Notes: a model not told the origin generated them from the letters alone. A stretch of DNA of 26,415 bases from Candidatus Uhrbacteria bacterium RIFCSPHIGHO2_02_FULL_57_19 (GCA_001791115.1 MGDZ01000053.1:1-26415), one strand, 5' to 3'. Positions 6,264-13,842 are shown, counted from the first letter of the stretch. Program-made: numbers and translations.

Positions 6264-6278
6264 GAGAAAAGCACCTCC
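6259..6278. repeat. right copy of 20-bp direct repeat (tRNA-His 3' end into terminator)
   Basis: CCCCAGAGAAAAGCACCTCC matches 5590-5609 with two differences. Five bases are tRNA 3' end (C72 to CCA) and the last seven are the left arm of the terminator stem. Confidence 0.55.
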
Positions 6279-6295
6279 GAAATGGAGGTGTTTTT
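6272..6295 (+). terminator. intrinsic terminator after tRNA-His
   Basis: CACCTCC-GAAAT-GGAGGTG (6272-6290) followed by TTTTT (6291-6295), with a preceding A-run. A compact perfect 7-bp stem placed just after the tRNA. Confidence 0.9.
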
Positions 6296-6320
6296 CTTTG
6301 TCTGCGTATGATCTTTTCGG

Positions 6321-7010
6321 CTACTCCTTGTACCGGAAGGTCGAGACGATCTGGTCGAGGAGAGCGAGGTAGGCCGGCTCGTCGAACTGGATGCAGGTGG
6401 TGGCGTTTACGGAAAGATCGAACGAGCAGCCCAGGGCGCTTCCGGAATACCCTTCTTTAGTGAAGGAGATCGCGACGTACCGGCTCCCGTTTTTTGTTGC
6501 GTAGTGATCCGTGAAGACGCGCGTGCCTGCCGCACCCTCGCTGTACGAGGAGTGGCAGAATTCAACGCCGCCAACGCCGACGCGGACAGGTGGTCGTGAC
6601 TCGGCCGCGCCCTCGGCGAGACAGCCGTCCTTCATCCGGGAATCGCCCTCCGAAATGATCCGGACCTCCCAGTTCGGCGCGTATCGTCCTCGCGTGGGCC
6701 ACTTGAATTCGAAGTTCAGCGCGGCGTTCGAGTAGGTTTGCCAGGTTTCGTCGATGGTGATGGTAGTCGTGAGCACGGTTGCGGAGGGAGCGGCAGCGCC
6801 CGGGGTCTCTGCGGGGGTCGAAGTCGGGGAGGGCGGTGGTGCCTCGGACGCGGTCGAGGTGGAAGCGGCGGGAGCCGGAGTGGGCTGGGTTTTTTGCGCC
6901 GGCGCAGGAGCAGGAACAATAGGGATCGGCGCGGGGTTTCGCCCGACGCAACCGATGCCCATGAGGGCCGTGAGGATAAGCGCTGTGGTCAGCGTTTTTG
7001 AGATGGTCAT
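6321..7010 (-). CDS. secreted lipoprotein with Pro/Ala/Thr-rich stalk and PsbP-like domain
   Basis: Hypothetical lipoprotein of 229 residues. The N-terminal signal peptide ends with the lipobox LMGIGC (Cys21 modified). A low-complexity stalk of Pro, Ala, Thr and Ser (about 27-80) spaces a C-terminal globular domain from the membrane. That domain opens YSNAALNFEFKWP and ends LLDQIVSTFRYKE, the pattern of PsbP-like or DUF-type small domains in secreted CPR proteins, where the opening resembles a YxNxxxGFSFKYP motif. Three or four Cys in this part may form disulfides. The start ATG 7010 is preceded by AAGG. It is divergent from the SH3b protein gene. No catalytic motif is seen and no function is proposed. 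Confidence 0.7.
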   Translation of the reverse strand: MTISKTLTTALILTALMGIGCVGRNPAPIPIVPAPAPAQKTQPTPAPAASTSTASEAPPPSPTSTPAETPGAAAPSATVLTTTITIDETWQTYSNAALNFEFKWPTRGRYAPNWEVRIISEGDSRMKDGCLAEGAAESRPPVRVGVGGVEFCHSSYSEGAAGTRVFTDHYATKNGSRYVAISFTKEGYSGSALGCSFDLSVNATTCIQFDEPAYLALLDQIVSTFRYKE

Positions 7011-7122
7011 ACCTTATACATACCAGTGCCTCTCCGTCTTCGCAAATGCGGTTGAGTGGTGTAATGGATGACGACTCGGTATAGTTTGATTATCAGGCGT
7101 TGAATCATAACCTCGTCTTCAT

Positions 7123-7917
7123 ATGAGAAAAGCAGCAGCAATTGCGGTGACGGCCGCCCTTCTGGCTTCGGCAGTTCCGGTGTTCGCAAGTTCAGAGTGC
7201 GGAGTTGATCCGGTTTACGATCGCAACACGGGCGGAACCGTGACCACCGGGGCGCGGGTGCGGGACATCGCCTGCATGGAAGGGTCGGTGGTTCTTACCA
7301 CGATTCCCGTCGGCGAGCGGGTGACCATCATCGGCGAGACCGACGGGTGGTGGAAGGTGCGCACCGCAAGCGGAGTCGTCGGATGGGTCGGGGACTGGCT
7401 GATCTCGCCGGGCGGGGATCCGGTCATCTCACCCGCGTCCTCTCCAGTCGTCTACGAAACCGCGCCAACGGTCGGCCTGATTAAGAGACTCTCCGACGCC
7501 GCCGTCTATTACGTCGTCGACGGCAAGCGGTACGCGTTCCCGAACGACAGGGTCTTCTCCACCTGGTACGCGAATTTCTCCGCTGTGGTCGTTGTCACCG
7601 AGGCGGAAGTGGCGCGGCATCCGCTCGCAGGACTCGTCACCTACCGGCCCGGTATCCGGCTGGTCAAAATCACCACCGACCCGCGGGTGTACGCAGTCTC
7701 TCGCTACGGCGTGCTCCGCTGGATTACGAGCGAATCCGCGGCCGCGTCGCTCTACGGGAGCGACTGGAACACCAAGGTTCACGACATTCCGGACGCATTC
7801 TTCGTGAACTATCTCATGGGCTCGCCGATCGCCTCCGCCGCGGAGTTCAGCGTTGAGGCAGAGGGAACGACCGTGTCCGTGGGAGACAACATCCGGCCCG
7901 TCGGATTCGCCTTGTAA
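7123..7917 (+). CDS. secreted SH3b plus DGKRYxFPN-domain protein
   Basis: Secreted protein of 264 residues with a clean signal peptide (AIAVTAALLASAVPVFA, cleavage near 22-23). A bacterial SH3 domain follows at about 40-95, with the typical ARVRDIACMEGSVVLTTIP opening, GWWKVRT and VGWVGDWLI; such domains bind cell-wall peptides or glycans. Residues about 120-235 are one DGKRYxFPN domain (VYYVVDGKRYAFPN, STWYANFSAV, VTYRPGIRLVKI, DPRVYAV, GVLRWITSE, DAFFVNY), closely matching the module of the interrupted gene at 2320-4446. The context suggests attachment to the cell envelope. No catalytic residues are recognised. It is followed by a terminator. ATG 7123 has no obvious SD. Confidence 0.8.
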   Translation: MRKAAAIAVTAALLASAVPVFASSECGVDPVYDRNTGGTVTTGARVRDIACMEGSVVLTTIPVGERVTIIGETDGWWKVRTASGVVGWVGDWLISPGGDPVISPASSPVVYETAPTVGLIKRLSDAAVYYVVDGKRYAFPNDRVFSTWYANFSAVVVVTEAEVARHPLAGLVTYRPGIRLVKITTDPRVYAVSRYGVLRWITSESAAASLYGSDWNTKVHDIPDAFFVNYLMGSPIASAAEFSVEAEGTTVSVGDNIRPVGFAL

Positions 7918-7933
7918 AGAAAGTCTGTATCGG

Positions 7934-7965
7934 AAAAACCGTCCCGCTAAGCGGGTCGGTTTTTT
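7934..7965 (+). terminator. intrinsic terminator after the SH3b protein gene
   Basis: CCG-T-CCCGC, loop TAA, GCGGG-T-CGG (7939-7959) and a T-run to 7965. The preceding A-run extends the stem. The single T-T mismatch does not spoil it. Confidence 0.9.
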
Positions 7966-8018
7966 ATATGGCCAAAGTGAGATATACTTTAAATAGGATA
8001 ATCCCTAATCATTTTTCT

Positions 8019-8492
8019 ATGGCCAAGAAACTTGCTTTGATTTTCGGTCTGCTTATTCTGACCGTTCTCGGCTTTGCCCTGGTTTACAGGTCATATCCGA
8101 CAGTCATTCCCTCCGGGCCGGCTCTGAAAAGGTCGACACCGGCGGCGGTTAATATAACCGCGCCTTCTCCGATAACCATCGTTCTGTCTGAGCAGAACGA
8201 TTCCGGCGAATCGGGAACCTCGACAATCTCGGAGGCCGACGGCAAGATAACGATCAGAGTCGATCTCTCCGGCGCCCCGGCCGACGTCACTCAGCCGGCG
8301 CATATCCATCTCGGATCCTGTGCTGATCTGGGAGCGGTTAAGTATCCGCTGGTTTTCTCAGTTGACGGCGCCTCGACCACCACGCTTGAGGTCTCCCTCT
8401 CACAACTTCTCTCCGCGCTTCCCTTGGCGATCAATGTCCACAAATCGGGCAGCGAGGCCGGCGTCTATGTCTCCTGCGGCGACATCCCGTAG
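8019..8492 (+). CDS. membrane-anchored beta-sandwich protein, CHRD-like
   Basis: Hypothetical protein of 157 residues. One N-terminal membrane anchor (about 4-24, LALIFGLLILTVLGFALVY) is followed by a linker and a beta-rich extracytoplasmic domain from about 48. The domain has AHIHLGSCADLGAV, a central YPL strand and the end INVHKSGSEAGVYVSCGDI. This pattern resembles CHRD and Cu/Zn superoxide-dismutase-like folds, where His residues can hold metal; the two Cys may form a disulfide. The metal and reaction are not established. I start at ATG 8019 rather than earlier in-frame codons, which would begin at the terminator and place extra polar residues before the anchor. One base separates it from the MazG-like gene, so they are probably co-transcribed. 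Confidence 0.65.
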   Translation: MAKKLALIFGLLILTVLGFALVYRSYPTVIPSGPALKRSTPAAVNITAPSPITIVLSEQNDSGESGTSTISEADGKITIRVDLSGAPADVTQPAHIHLGSCADLGAVKYPLVFSVDGASTTTLEVSLSQLLSALPLAINVHKSGSEAGVYVSCGDIP

Positions 8493-8493
8493 T

Positions 8494-8823
8494 ATGACCT
8501 TCGACGAGTATCAAAAACTGGCGCAGACCACGGCGCGCTACCCGGACGCGGGGAGGAATTTCGTCTACCCTACGCTCGGCCTAGCCGGCGAGGCCGGAGA
8601 AGTGGCAGATAAAATAAAAAAAATCTTTCGAGATAAGGGCGGCCTTCTTGATGAGGAAACGCGGACGACTTTAAAGAAGGAACTGGGGGACGTGCTTTGG
8701 TACGTTGCTCAACTCTCCACAGAGCTCGGGCTCTCCCTTGATGATGTCGCTGCGGGGAACATCGAAAAATTGAAATCACGCAAGGATCGCGGAACCCTCC
8801 ACGGAGACGGCGACGACCGCTAG
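8494..8823 (+). CDS. MazG-like nucleotide pyrophosphohydrolase
   Basis: Small all-alpha NTP pyrophosphohydrolase of 109 residues, the size of single-domain MazG-like enzymes that hydrolyse (d)NTPs to monophosphates and limit damaged or modified nucleotides. The family Mg-binding motif is visible: GLAGEAGEVADKIKK (about 27-41) and KELGDVLWYVAQL (about 64-76), supplying the Glu-x-x-Glu and Glu-x-x-Asp ligands. ATG 8494 follows the preceding stop by one base. An in-frame extension upstream overlaps the neighbouring gene and is not credible. It probably acts as a cytoplasmic dimer or tetramer. Confidence 0.85.
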   Translation: MTFDEYQKLAQTTARYPDAGRNFVYPTLGLAGEAGEVADKIKKIFRDKGGLLDEETRTTLKKELGDVLWYVAQLSTELGLSLDDVAAGNIEKLKSRKDRGTLHGDGDDR

Positions 8824-8844
8824 GCCATCAAATCTACAACCCAC

Positions 8845-8865
8845 AACCTATAACCTATAACCTAT
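8845..8865 (+). repeat. three tandem AACCTAT heptamers
   Basis: AACCTAT occurs three times without gaps at 8845-8851, 8852-8858 and 8859-8865, five bases before the glutaredoxin ATG, in the place of an SD. No known function. Confidence 0.7.
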
Positions 8866-8869
8866 CTCT

Positions 8870-9124
8870 ATGGCCCAACCACAAGTCACCGTCTATTCGA
8901 CGCAAACCTGCCCTTTCTGCAAGATGGAGAAGGAATATCTGGACGAGAAGAAAATTCAATACACCAACTATTTCGTGGATCAGGATTCCGCCAAAGCCGA
9001 CGAGATGATTAAGAAATCCGGGCAGATGGGCGTGCCAGTGACCATCATCGAGAAGGACGGCAAAGAAGAAATTGTCGTCGGCTTCGATAAATCGAAGCTC
9101 AATTCTTTGTTAGGGATTTTCTAG
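8870..9124 (+). CDS. glutaredoxin-family protein
   Basis: Thioredoxin-fold thiol-disulfide protein of 84 residues, the typical glutaredoxin/NrdH size. The redox motif is CPFC (Cys14, Cys17) after VTVYSTQT, with the cis-proline in GVPVT (Pro56) and a GFDKSKLNSLL C-terminal helix. It would reduce disulfides in the cytoplasm. The YVD-x-D-type strand (FVDQDSAKADEM) is common in bacterial Grx-like proteins with no glutathione system, so the reductant is uncertain. It abuts the membrane protein gene that starts on the next base. Confidence 0.88.
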   Translation: MAQPQVTVYSTQTCPFCKMEKEYLDEKKIQYTNYFVDQDSAKADEMIKKSGQMGVPVTIIEKDGKEEIVVGFDKSKLNSLLGIF

Positions 9125-9928
9125 ATGAGACTCTCCGGTTTTCGGTCGCGCATCCCCATCAAGAAGTTCATGGTCGGATACTTGGCCGCGCTCCTTATTT
9201 TTGGCGCTTTTGGAACGAATGATCTGAATCGGATCCTGCGTGGCGCGGTGATTGTTACCCTCTGCGCGGCGGTTGATCTTTTCTGGACCAAGATTCGAGA
9301 CAAGAAATGGTACTTGCCGTTGTCTTCATTCATCTCGGGATTGATTATTGCCAATCTTCTCTCACCTCAAGCGCCCTGGGGATGGTTAATCTTCGCGCCT
9401 GTTGCCGCGGCGGCGTTCAAACAACTCATTCACTGGGGGCCGCGGCACATCTTTAATCCCGCGGGTTTGGCGCTTATTGTTGTCGGTATCTTTTTTCCCG
9501 GCGCGATATCGTGGTGGGGCGCGGCCTGGGGTCCGACCGCCCTTGCTGTCGTCGGGATTATCGGAATTTTCATCCTCTGGCGACAACAAAGGTTCCACAT
9601 CGTTCTTCCTTTTTTGGCGATCTACGCTCTCGGACTGGCCGGTCTGCTTCTCCGGGCCGGGGTTTCCGTCTCTGATCTGTCGGCCATCCTGCGCAGAGAG
9701 CTCATTGACGGAACGCTCTTTTTTTTCACGACCATCATGCTCATCGAACCGATCACCACATCTTTCGCCACTCGAAAAATTCGGATGATCTATGGCGCGA
9801 TCGTCGGCGCGCTGGCCATTGCCGTTTCCCTCGCCTCTCGTTTCGTTCCCATTCCCGATGCTCTCATCGCCGCCATGCTCGGCGGTAATCTCATTGTCAC
9901 TCTGGCGACAATTAAAAAAGCCCGCTGA
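9125..9928 (+). CDS. RnfD/NqrB-like integral membrane protein
   Basis: Polytopic membrane protein of 267 residues with about eight to nine hydrophobic segments. It belongs to the NQR2/RnfD/RnfE family, whose members carry covalent flavin in ion-pumping NADH or ferredoxin oxidoreductases. Family marks are HIFNPAGLAL (about 110-119) and LFFFTTIMLIEPITT (about 199-213). The usual S-G-A-T flavinylation site is not seen; G-T-L-F-F stands near that place. No other rnf or nqr genes are in the window, so this is the solitary form. It may work with a redox partner such as the preceding glutaredoxin, but that link is only by position (start on the base after the Grx stop). Confidence 0.75.
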   Translation: MRLSGFRSRIPIKKFMVGYLAALLIFGAFGTNDLNRILRGAVIVTLCAAVDLFWTKIRDKKWYLPLSSFISGLIIANLLSPQAPWGWLIFAPVAAAAFKQLIHWGPRHIFNPAGLALIVVGIFFPGAISWWGAAWGPTALAVVGIIGIFILWRQQRFHIVLPFLAIYALGLAGLLLRAGVSVSDLSAILRRELIDGTLFFFTTIMLIEPITTSFATRKIRMIYGAIVGALAIAVSLASRFVPIPDALIAAMLGGNLIVTLATIKKAR

Positions 9929-10037
9929 TTATTGCCGCAGATAATCGCTGATTCGATCAGCGTTCACCTGCCTCTACCTGTCGGTAGACAGGTGCCGGCA
10001 GGCAGGTCAGCGTTGGAAATCAGCGGACTTATTTTTT
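9914..10037. terminator. nested palindromes forming a bidirectional terminator
   Basis: Between convergent genes an outer inverted repeat CCGCTGATT (9922-9930) with AATCAGCGG (10018-10026) encloses CGCTGAT-TCG-ATCAGCG (9946-9962). It also encloses ACCTGCCT (9966-9973) with AGGCAGGT (10000-10007), which itself surrounds ACCTGTC-GGTA-GACAGGT (9976-9993). T-runs lie outside in both directions (10032-10037 on plus; A-run 9914-9919 for minus). The AGGCAGG words are a common dispersed repeat. Confidence 0.6.
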
Positions 10038-11666
10038 CGCCAGCGGCAACGTCACCCGGAAAGTTGAGCCGGCGCCGGGTTTTGTTTGAAGATCTATCTC
10101 TCCCTTCATCATTTCGGTGAGTTGTTTGACGATGTAAAGTCCCAGGCCGGTACCCTCGATATCTCCGACGCGCTCGCTGCGCCAGAAGCGTTTGTAGATA
10201 TTTTTCTTTTCCTCCGGCGTAAAACCAATCCCTTGGTCTTCCACCTCGATCCAGGCCCGCGAGTCGTCCTCACCGGTGCGCACGGCAACTTCGCCTTTGA
10301 CTCGGTTGTATTTGATGGCATTGGAGACAAGGTTCTGCAATATCTCTCTTAGCAGTTTTGGATCGGCTTTGAGTTTGACGATTTTTTTGGCCGGTTGGTA
10401 GACCACCCGTATTCCCCGGTCGCGCGACATAAAACCAAGTTCTTTAATTACCTCTTCGACAATGGTTTTGGGGTCGACGGTCTGAAAATCCGGTTTAATG
10501 GTGCCTTTTTCCAGGCGGGCGACGTGGAGAAGGTCGTTGACCAGGGTGTTAAGACGGAGAATTGAGACTTCAGTATCAGTCAAGGACTGTTTGAGGTCAG
10601 CGGGGAATTTTTTAAAGGCCGTTGATTCTTTGATCAGATCCAGATTCCAGCGGATGGCCGCGACCGGCGCTTTGAGTTCGTGAGTGGCGATGAAAGTAAA
10701 CTGATCCTTGAGAGCGGAGATTTCCTTGAGGTGGTCTACTTCGTGTTCGTAGGTAGATTGCAGCTGGGTGATGAATCGCTGGATTTTTTTGCGCATGTGA
10801 TCAACCGTCGCGCCCAATGTGCCGATCTCGTCATGGGTCAGCACGGGCATCTTGGCCGCGTAGTTGCCGTGGCCGATTTCCTCGGTGAACTGCCCGAGAT
10901 TCCGGAGCGGCCGAGTCAGATGACGGACAAAAAGGGTGGAAACCCCGACGGCCAGCAGTATGGAGATGATGACGATGATCAGGGTCGAGGAGACGAGCTG
11001 GACTATCATTTGGTCAGACGTCTCGCCCAGACTGGCGACGACTGTGGCTGTTATCCGTGAAAGAGTTTCCGTGTCGGCCAGCAGGGTCTCGTGCGAGGGC
11101 AAGATGGGATTCTTTAAGAGTTCAGAGGCTTCCCGAAATTTGCCCGCCTCGATCAGGGTCTCCAAGGTTGCGTTTTCCGGTTCGTGCAGTTTGGTTATTT
11201 TTTTGATCGAGGAGAGAGCGGCTGTCTCGTCGTTGAGAAGCTCTGTTCGTCCTTTTCTAATCAGGATGTCTCTAACCGAGGAACTGCCTTCCGCGGTATA
11301 CGAGTCGGCGTATTCGTCGAGGGCCGAATGGAGTTCATCCTCCAAGGTTTCGGTTCGCTGGAAAAGGTCGGCAATTCCTTCGTTCTTCTGCTCCAGCTCA
11401 TGTTCCAGGAGTCTGTAGCTCGAGACTAAGCTTCTGCCGGCAGCCACGGCTTTTTCAATTACCACCGTGGCCCCCACTTCGCGGTGAAAGAGATCAATGC
11501 TTTCCCGCTTGATGATGTCAACGGTCAGGAAAAAGGCGACGATGAGCGGGGTGAGCGAACTTAAAATAATAAAGAGCGTGGCGATCAGGAATTTTCCCTC
11601 CAGCGTCATGCGCAGGCGGGGGATATCCAATTTTTCTTTTTCGCGCGGTTCCTCCTTGAGGGGCAT
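10029..11666 (-). CDS. sensor histidine kinase with HAMP domain
   Basis: Two-component sensor kinase of 545 residues. A first membrane helix (about 27-49), a long mostly helical extracytoplasmic sensor region (about 50-222), a second helix (about 224-247), HAMP (244-297), HisKA and HATPase_c domains are in order. The phosphoacceptor is His329 in ATHELKAPVAAI. ATP-binding boxes are NLVSNAIKYN (N), DQGIGF (G1), FWRSERVG (F) and GTGLGLYIV (G2), all intact. No response regulator gene lies next to it, so it is an orphan here. The sensor region has no recognised ligand fold and may be a helical bundle. ATG 11666 is followed closely upstream by a -10 box, so the mRNA may be leaderless. Confidence 0.93.
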   Translation of the reverse strand: MPLKEEPREKEKLDIPRLRMTLEGKFLIATLFIILSSLTPLIVAFFLTVDIIKRESIDLFHREVGATVVIEKAVAAGRSLVSSYRLLEHELEQKNEGIADLFQRTETLEDELHSALDEYADSYTAEGSSSVRDILIRKGRTELLNDETAALSSIKKITKLHEPENATLETLIEAGKFREASELLKNPILPSHETLLADTETLSRITATVVASLGETSDQMIVQLVSSTLIIVIISILLAVGVSTLFVRHLTRPLRNLGQFTEEIGHGNYAAKMPVLTHDEIGTLGATVDHMRKKIQRFITQLQSTYEHEVDHLKEISALKDQFTFIATHELKAPVAAIRWNLDLIKESTAFKKFPADLKQSLTDTEVSILRLNTLVNDLLHVARLEKGTIKPDFQTVDPKTIVEEVIKELGFMSRDRGIRVVYQPAKKIVKLKADPKLLREILQNLVSNAIKYNRVKGEVAVRTGEDDSRAWIEVEDQGIGFTPEEKKNIYKRFWRSERVGDIEGTGLGLYIVKQLTEMMKGEIDLQTKPGAGSTFRVTLPLAKK

Positions 11667-11672
11667 GATTTT

Positions 11673-11678
11673 ATTATA
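11673..11678 (-). promoter_or_regulatory. -10 box of the histidine kinase gene
   Basis: A perfect TATAAT on the minus strand ends seven bases before the kinase ATG, placing transcription start at or next to the start codon. No good -35 box is seen; the terminator hairpin occupies that place. Confidence 0.5.
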
Positions 11679-11686
11679 TCATAAGA

Positions 11687-11707
11687 AGACCCCGAATGCC
11701 GGGGTCT
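11687..11707 (-). terminator. hairpin between anti-sigma and kinase genes
   Basis: AGACCCCG (11687-11694), five-base loop, CGGGGTCT (11700-11707): a perfect 8-bp stem. On the minus strand only TTCTTAT follows, so termination may be partial; on the plus strand TGTTTTAT follows. Confidence 0.6.
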
Positions 11708-11755
11708 GTTTTATGGTGCCCGCCATCAGGACGGCGGAATTATTAGGGGACAAGT

Positions 11756-13330
11756 CTATTCCCGGAAACTGTCGGAAGCCAGGGCCGGGACGAGCGTGCC
11801 CCAGGGCGAGGCGTTTCCATATTGGTCGGTGATGGTTCCGGTGAAGGCGACCACCGGCAGGTAGAAGGTGGCGGAGCCGCCGGCGTCATAGGAAATTTTC
11901 TGGAAGTAGGCGAGCTTCGCCTCGGTAAGTGTGATTCGGACCACCGGCCGTTTTGTCTCGACCTCCGGCGGGTAGATGTCAGGCGTCTCTCCGTAGGCGT
12001 TTAGTCCTCCGCGAAGCGCGCGCTCGAGGGCGTCCTGTGCCGAGATCGTCGAGTAGAGCGAGGACTCGAACGCCGGGAGGATGAGAATGGAACCGTTGCG
12101 GACCTTTTTGGTTGCACCGTCAATCGCGATCGTGGTCGCCTGTTGGGGCTGTCCCTGCCAGTCGGCGAGTTCCCATCCGTCGATTTTCCCCGGATACCAG
12201 ACTGTGGTCTCGGGCTGGTACCAGATCGGGTAGGCGGATTCATCCGCGGTGACGCCGCCGATCTCCGCGGCAAGCGGGCAGGGCCCGGATCGGCAATCCC
12301 AGTAGGGATATTTCTGAACCTGGGGCGCGCCGTATTTTCCGAGATCAATTCCTCGCGAGGAGAGGAAATCGTTGGCGATGCGGATTGCTTCATCGTCAGG
12401 AATGGAGGGCGCGGAGGGTGACGGTGACGGAGGCGGGAAGATCATCGCACGATCAGGCGCGACGCTCGTGGTCTCGACTCCCGCGGCCGGCTCGGTTTGG
12501 CCTTTGAGCGCATAGACCGGGCCGGAATCGTTCGGCCAGAAGGAAACCGAACCGCTTCCAGCGTCAAATGACCAGGTGTATTCCGCGTCCCTAAGGGTAA
12601 AGTTCAGGATGGAGAGATCCCCCTGGAACAGATTGCCGCCGCTGATGCGGTCAAGGACAGTGCGAGAGATTTCGCTGGCGAAGGCGAAAGGGAGCGCGCG
12701 GAACACGGCCAGCTCGGCGGGGATCTCCGGAAGCGATGAACCCTTCCATTCATAGATGACTCTTGGTGGGAGGTACTCAGGCGGGATCGGTTTTTCCGGA
12801 CAGCCCTCGGGGAGGAGGCAGCGCATTTCGTCGGGACTTGGGACTGGGGATTCGGGACTTGGGAGAGATGGCGCGATCATGGAGGCGACTCCGCTGCCGG
12901 CAGATCCCGGCGCGGAAACAGCCGCGTCGCCGGCGGCCAGCGATTTGGACAGAGTGCCGCCAAGCGCTGCGGCCTCCGGGGCAACTTCAGCGGCAGACAA
13001 TCCTGGAAGTTTTCCGAATCCAAGTTTGGTTGCGACGGTCGGAGAGCCGGTTCCGAGGATCGGCGCGCCGGGCGTTCGACTGGAGACGATAATCGCCAGA
13101 ATGACCACCGCGACTCCTCCGGCGGTGAAGACGTATTTGAGAAATGGAAGTTTCATAGACGTATTTTGGTTAAGCGCGGATGCCGCGGCGAGCGCTGCGG
13201 CAATGCGGGATTTGCGAATGTCTTCGTCGGGGATCTCAGGCGAGCTTCGGAGTACGCGGGCAATGCGGCCGAGCGCAGGGTCGGAGGCATCTAGGTCGAG
13301 ATCCTCAAAGCGGTTTTGGCAGTCGGTCAT
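11756..13330 (-). CDS. probable membrane anti-sigma factor with large extracytoplasmic domain
   Basis: Single-pass membrane protein of 524 residues. About 60 cytoplasmic residues (acidic, helical) precede one membrane helix (about 64-83), a Pro/Ser/Ala-rich region and a large outer domain. Its start overlaps the ECF sigma gene stop in ATGA (13327-13330), the standard sigma/anti-sigma arrangement with translational coupling. That position, with the short cytoplasmic segment, is the basis of the call. No zinc anti-sigma motif (HxxxCxxC) is visible and the N-terminal sequence is not a recognised anti-sigma domain. The outer part contains YPIWYQPETTVWYPG, a repeat-like DAEYTWSFDAGSGSVSFWPN and ARPLAYF-like strands suggesting a beta-rich ligand domain. 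Role in stress sensing at the envelope is inferred. Confidence 0.7.
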   Translation of the reverse strand: MTDCQNRFEDLDLDASDPALGRIARVLRSSPEIPDEDIRKSRIAAALAAASALNQNTSMKLPFLKYVFTAGGVAVVILAIIVSSRTPGAPILGTGSPTVATKLGFGKLPGLSAAEVAPEAAALGGTLSKSLAAGDAAVSAPGSAGSGVASMIAPSLPSPESPVPSPDEMRCLLPEGCPEKPIPPEYLPPRVIYEWKGSSLPEIPAELAVFRALPFAFASEISRTVLDRISGGNLFQGDLSILNFTLRDAEYTWSFDAGSGSVSFWPNDSGPVYALKGQTEPAAGVETTSVAPDRAMIFPPPSPSPSAPSIPDDEAIRIANDFLSSRGIDLGKYGAPQVQKYPYWDCRSGPCPLAAEIGGVTADESAYPIWYQPETTVWYPGKIDGWELADWQGQPQQATTIAIDGATKKVRNGSILILPAFESSLYSTISAQDALERALRGGLNAYGETPDIYPPEVETKRPVVRITLTEAKLAYFQKISYDAGGSATFYLPVVAFTGTITDQYGNASPWGTLVPALASDSFRE

Positions 13331-13842
13331 ACGAGTTTGGCGCGAATCGCAGCGAGCGCGCGGGATATTATCATCTTGGCGGCTGATTCCGATTTTCCGA
13401 TGGCGCGCGCGATCATTGGGATTGAATATCCCTCCCGAAAGCGAAGGGAGATGGTGTTTTGCGCGTCGGAAGGAAGTTGCGCGACCTCGCGCCAGATAAT
13501 GGCCGCGTCCGGGTCGTTGGCTTCCCTCGCGGTCAGATCGGGGGCATGGTCAAGTTGCGTCGCCGGCGGCCGGCGATAGGAATTGATCAAAAGATTATGG
13601 GCGATCCGGTAAAGGTAGGCGGCGTAGGGCGCGCCGCGATCGCGGTATCGTCCGATTCCCCGGAGCGCTCGCAGGAAGGTTTGCTGGGTTAGATCTTCGG
13701 CTCGGTCGGCATCGCGGAGCCGAGCGAGGAGATAGCGGAAGATGCGGGTGAAGTGCGCTTCATAGAGCGCGCCGAACTCCCGCGGGTCGGCTTTGGCCGC
13801 CGCGATGGCGCGCGCTTCGTCTTCACGCGTGAGTTCTGCCAT
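13327..13842 (-). CDS. ECF-type RNA polymerase sigma factor
   Basis: Extracytoplasmic-function sigma factor of 171 residues. Region 2 (about 22-91) reads FGALYEAHFTRIFRYLLARL, then DADRAEDLTQQTFLRAL, which is the -10 recognition and core-binding segment. Region 4 (about 118-170) contains the helix-turn-helix GYSIPMIARAIGKSESAAKM for -35 binding. Regions 1 and 3 are absent, as is normal for this class. It would direct polymerase to a regulon set by signals reaching the downstream membrane protein. Its own gene has an extended -10 promoter rather than a visible ECF-type promoter. Confidence 0.93.
   Translation of the reverse strand: MAELTREDEARAIAAAKADPREFGALYEAHFTRIFRYLLARLRDADRAEDLTQQTFLRALRGIGRYRDRGAPYAAYLYRIAHNLLINSYRRPPATQLDHAPDLTAREANDPDAAIIWREVAQLPSDAQNTISLRFREGYSIPMIARAIGKSESAAKMIISRALAAIRAKLV

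Noticed and set aside
1378..6278. The Xer-like gene as integrase of a mobile element reaching to tRNA-His
   Set aside because: About 4 kb of unrelated genes (surface protein, tRNA-Arg, slipin) lie between, and no repeat near the recombinase matches the tRNA-side repeat.
7960..8002. Promoter for the CHRD-like gene using TATACT (7983-7988) or GATAAT (7997-8002)
   Set aside because: No acceptable -35 box lies at the right distance; only the T-run of the preceding terminator is there.
9946..10007. CRISPR-like array
   Set aside because: The repeats are nested inverted arms of different sequence, with no regular direct repeats and spacers and no cas genes nearby.
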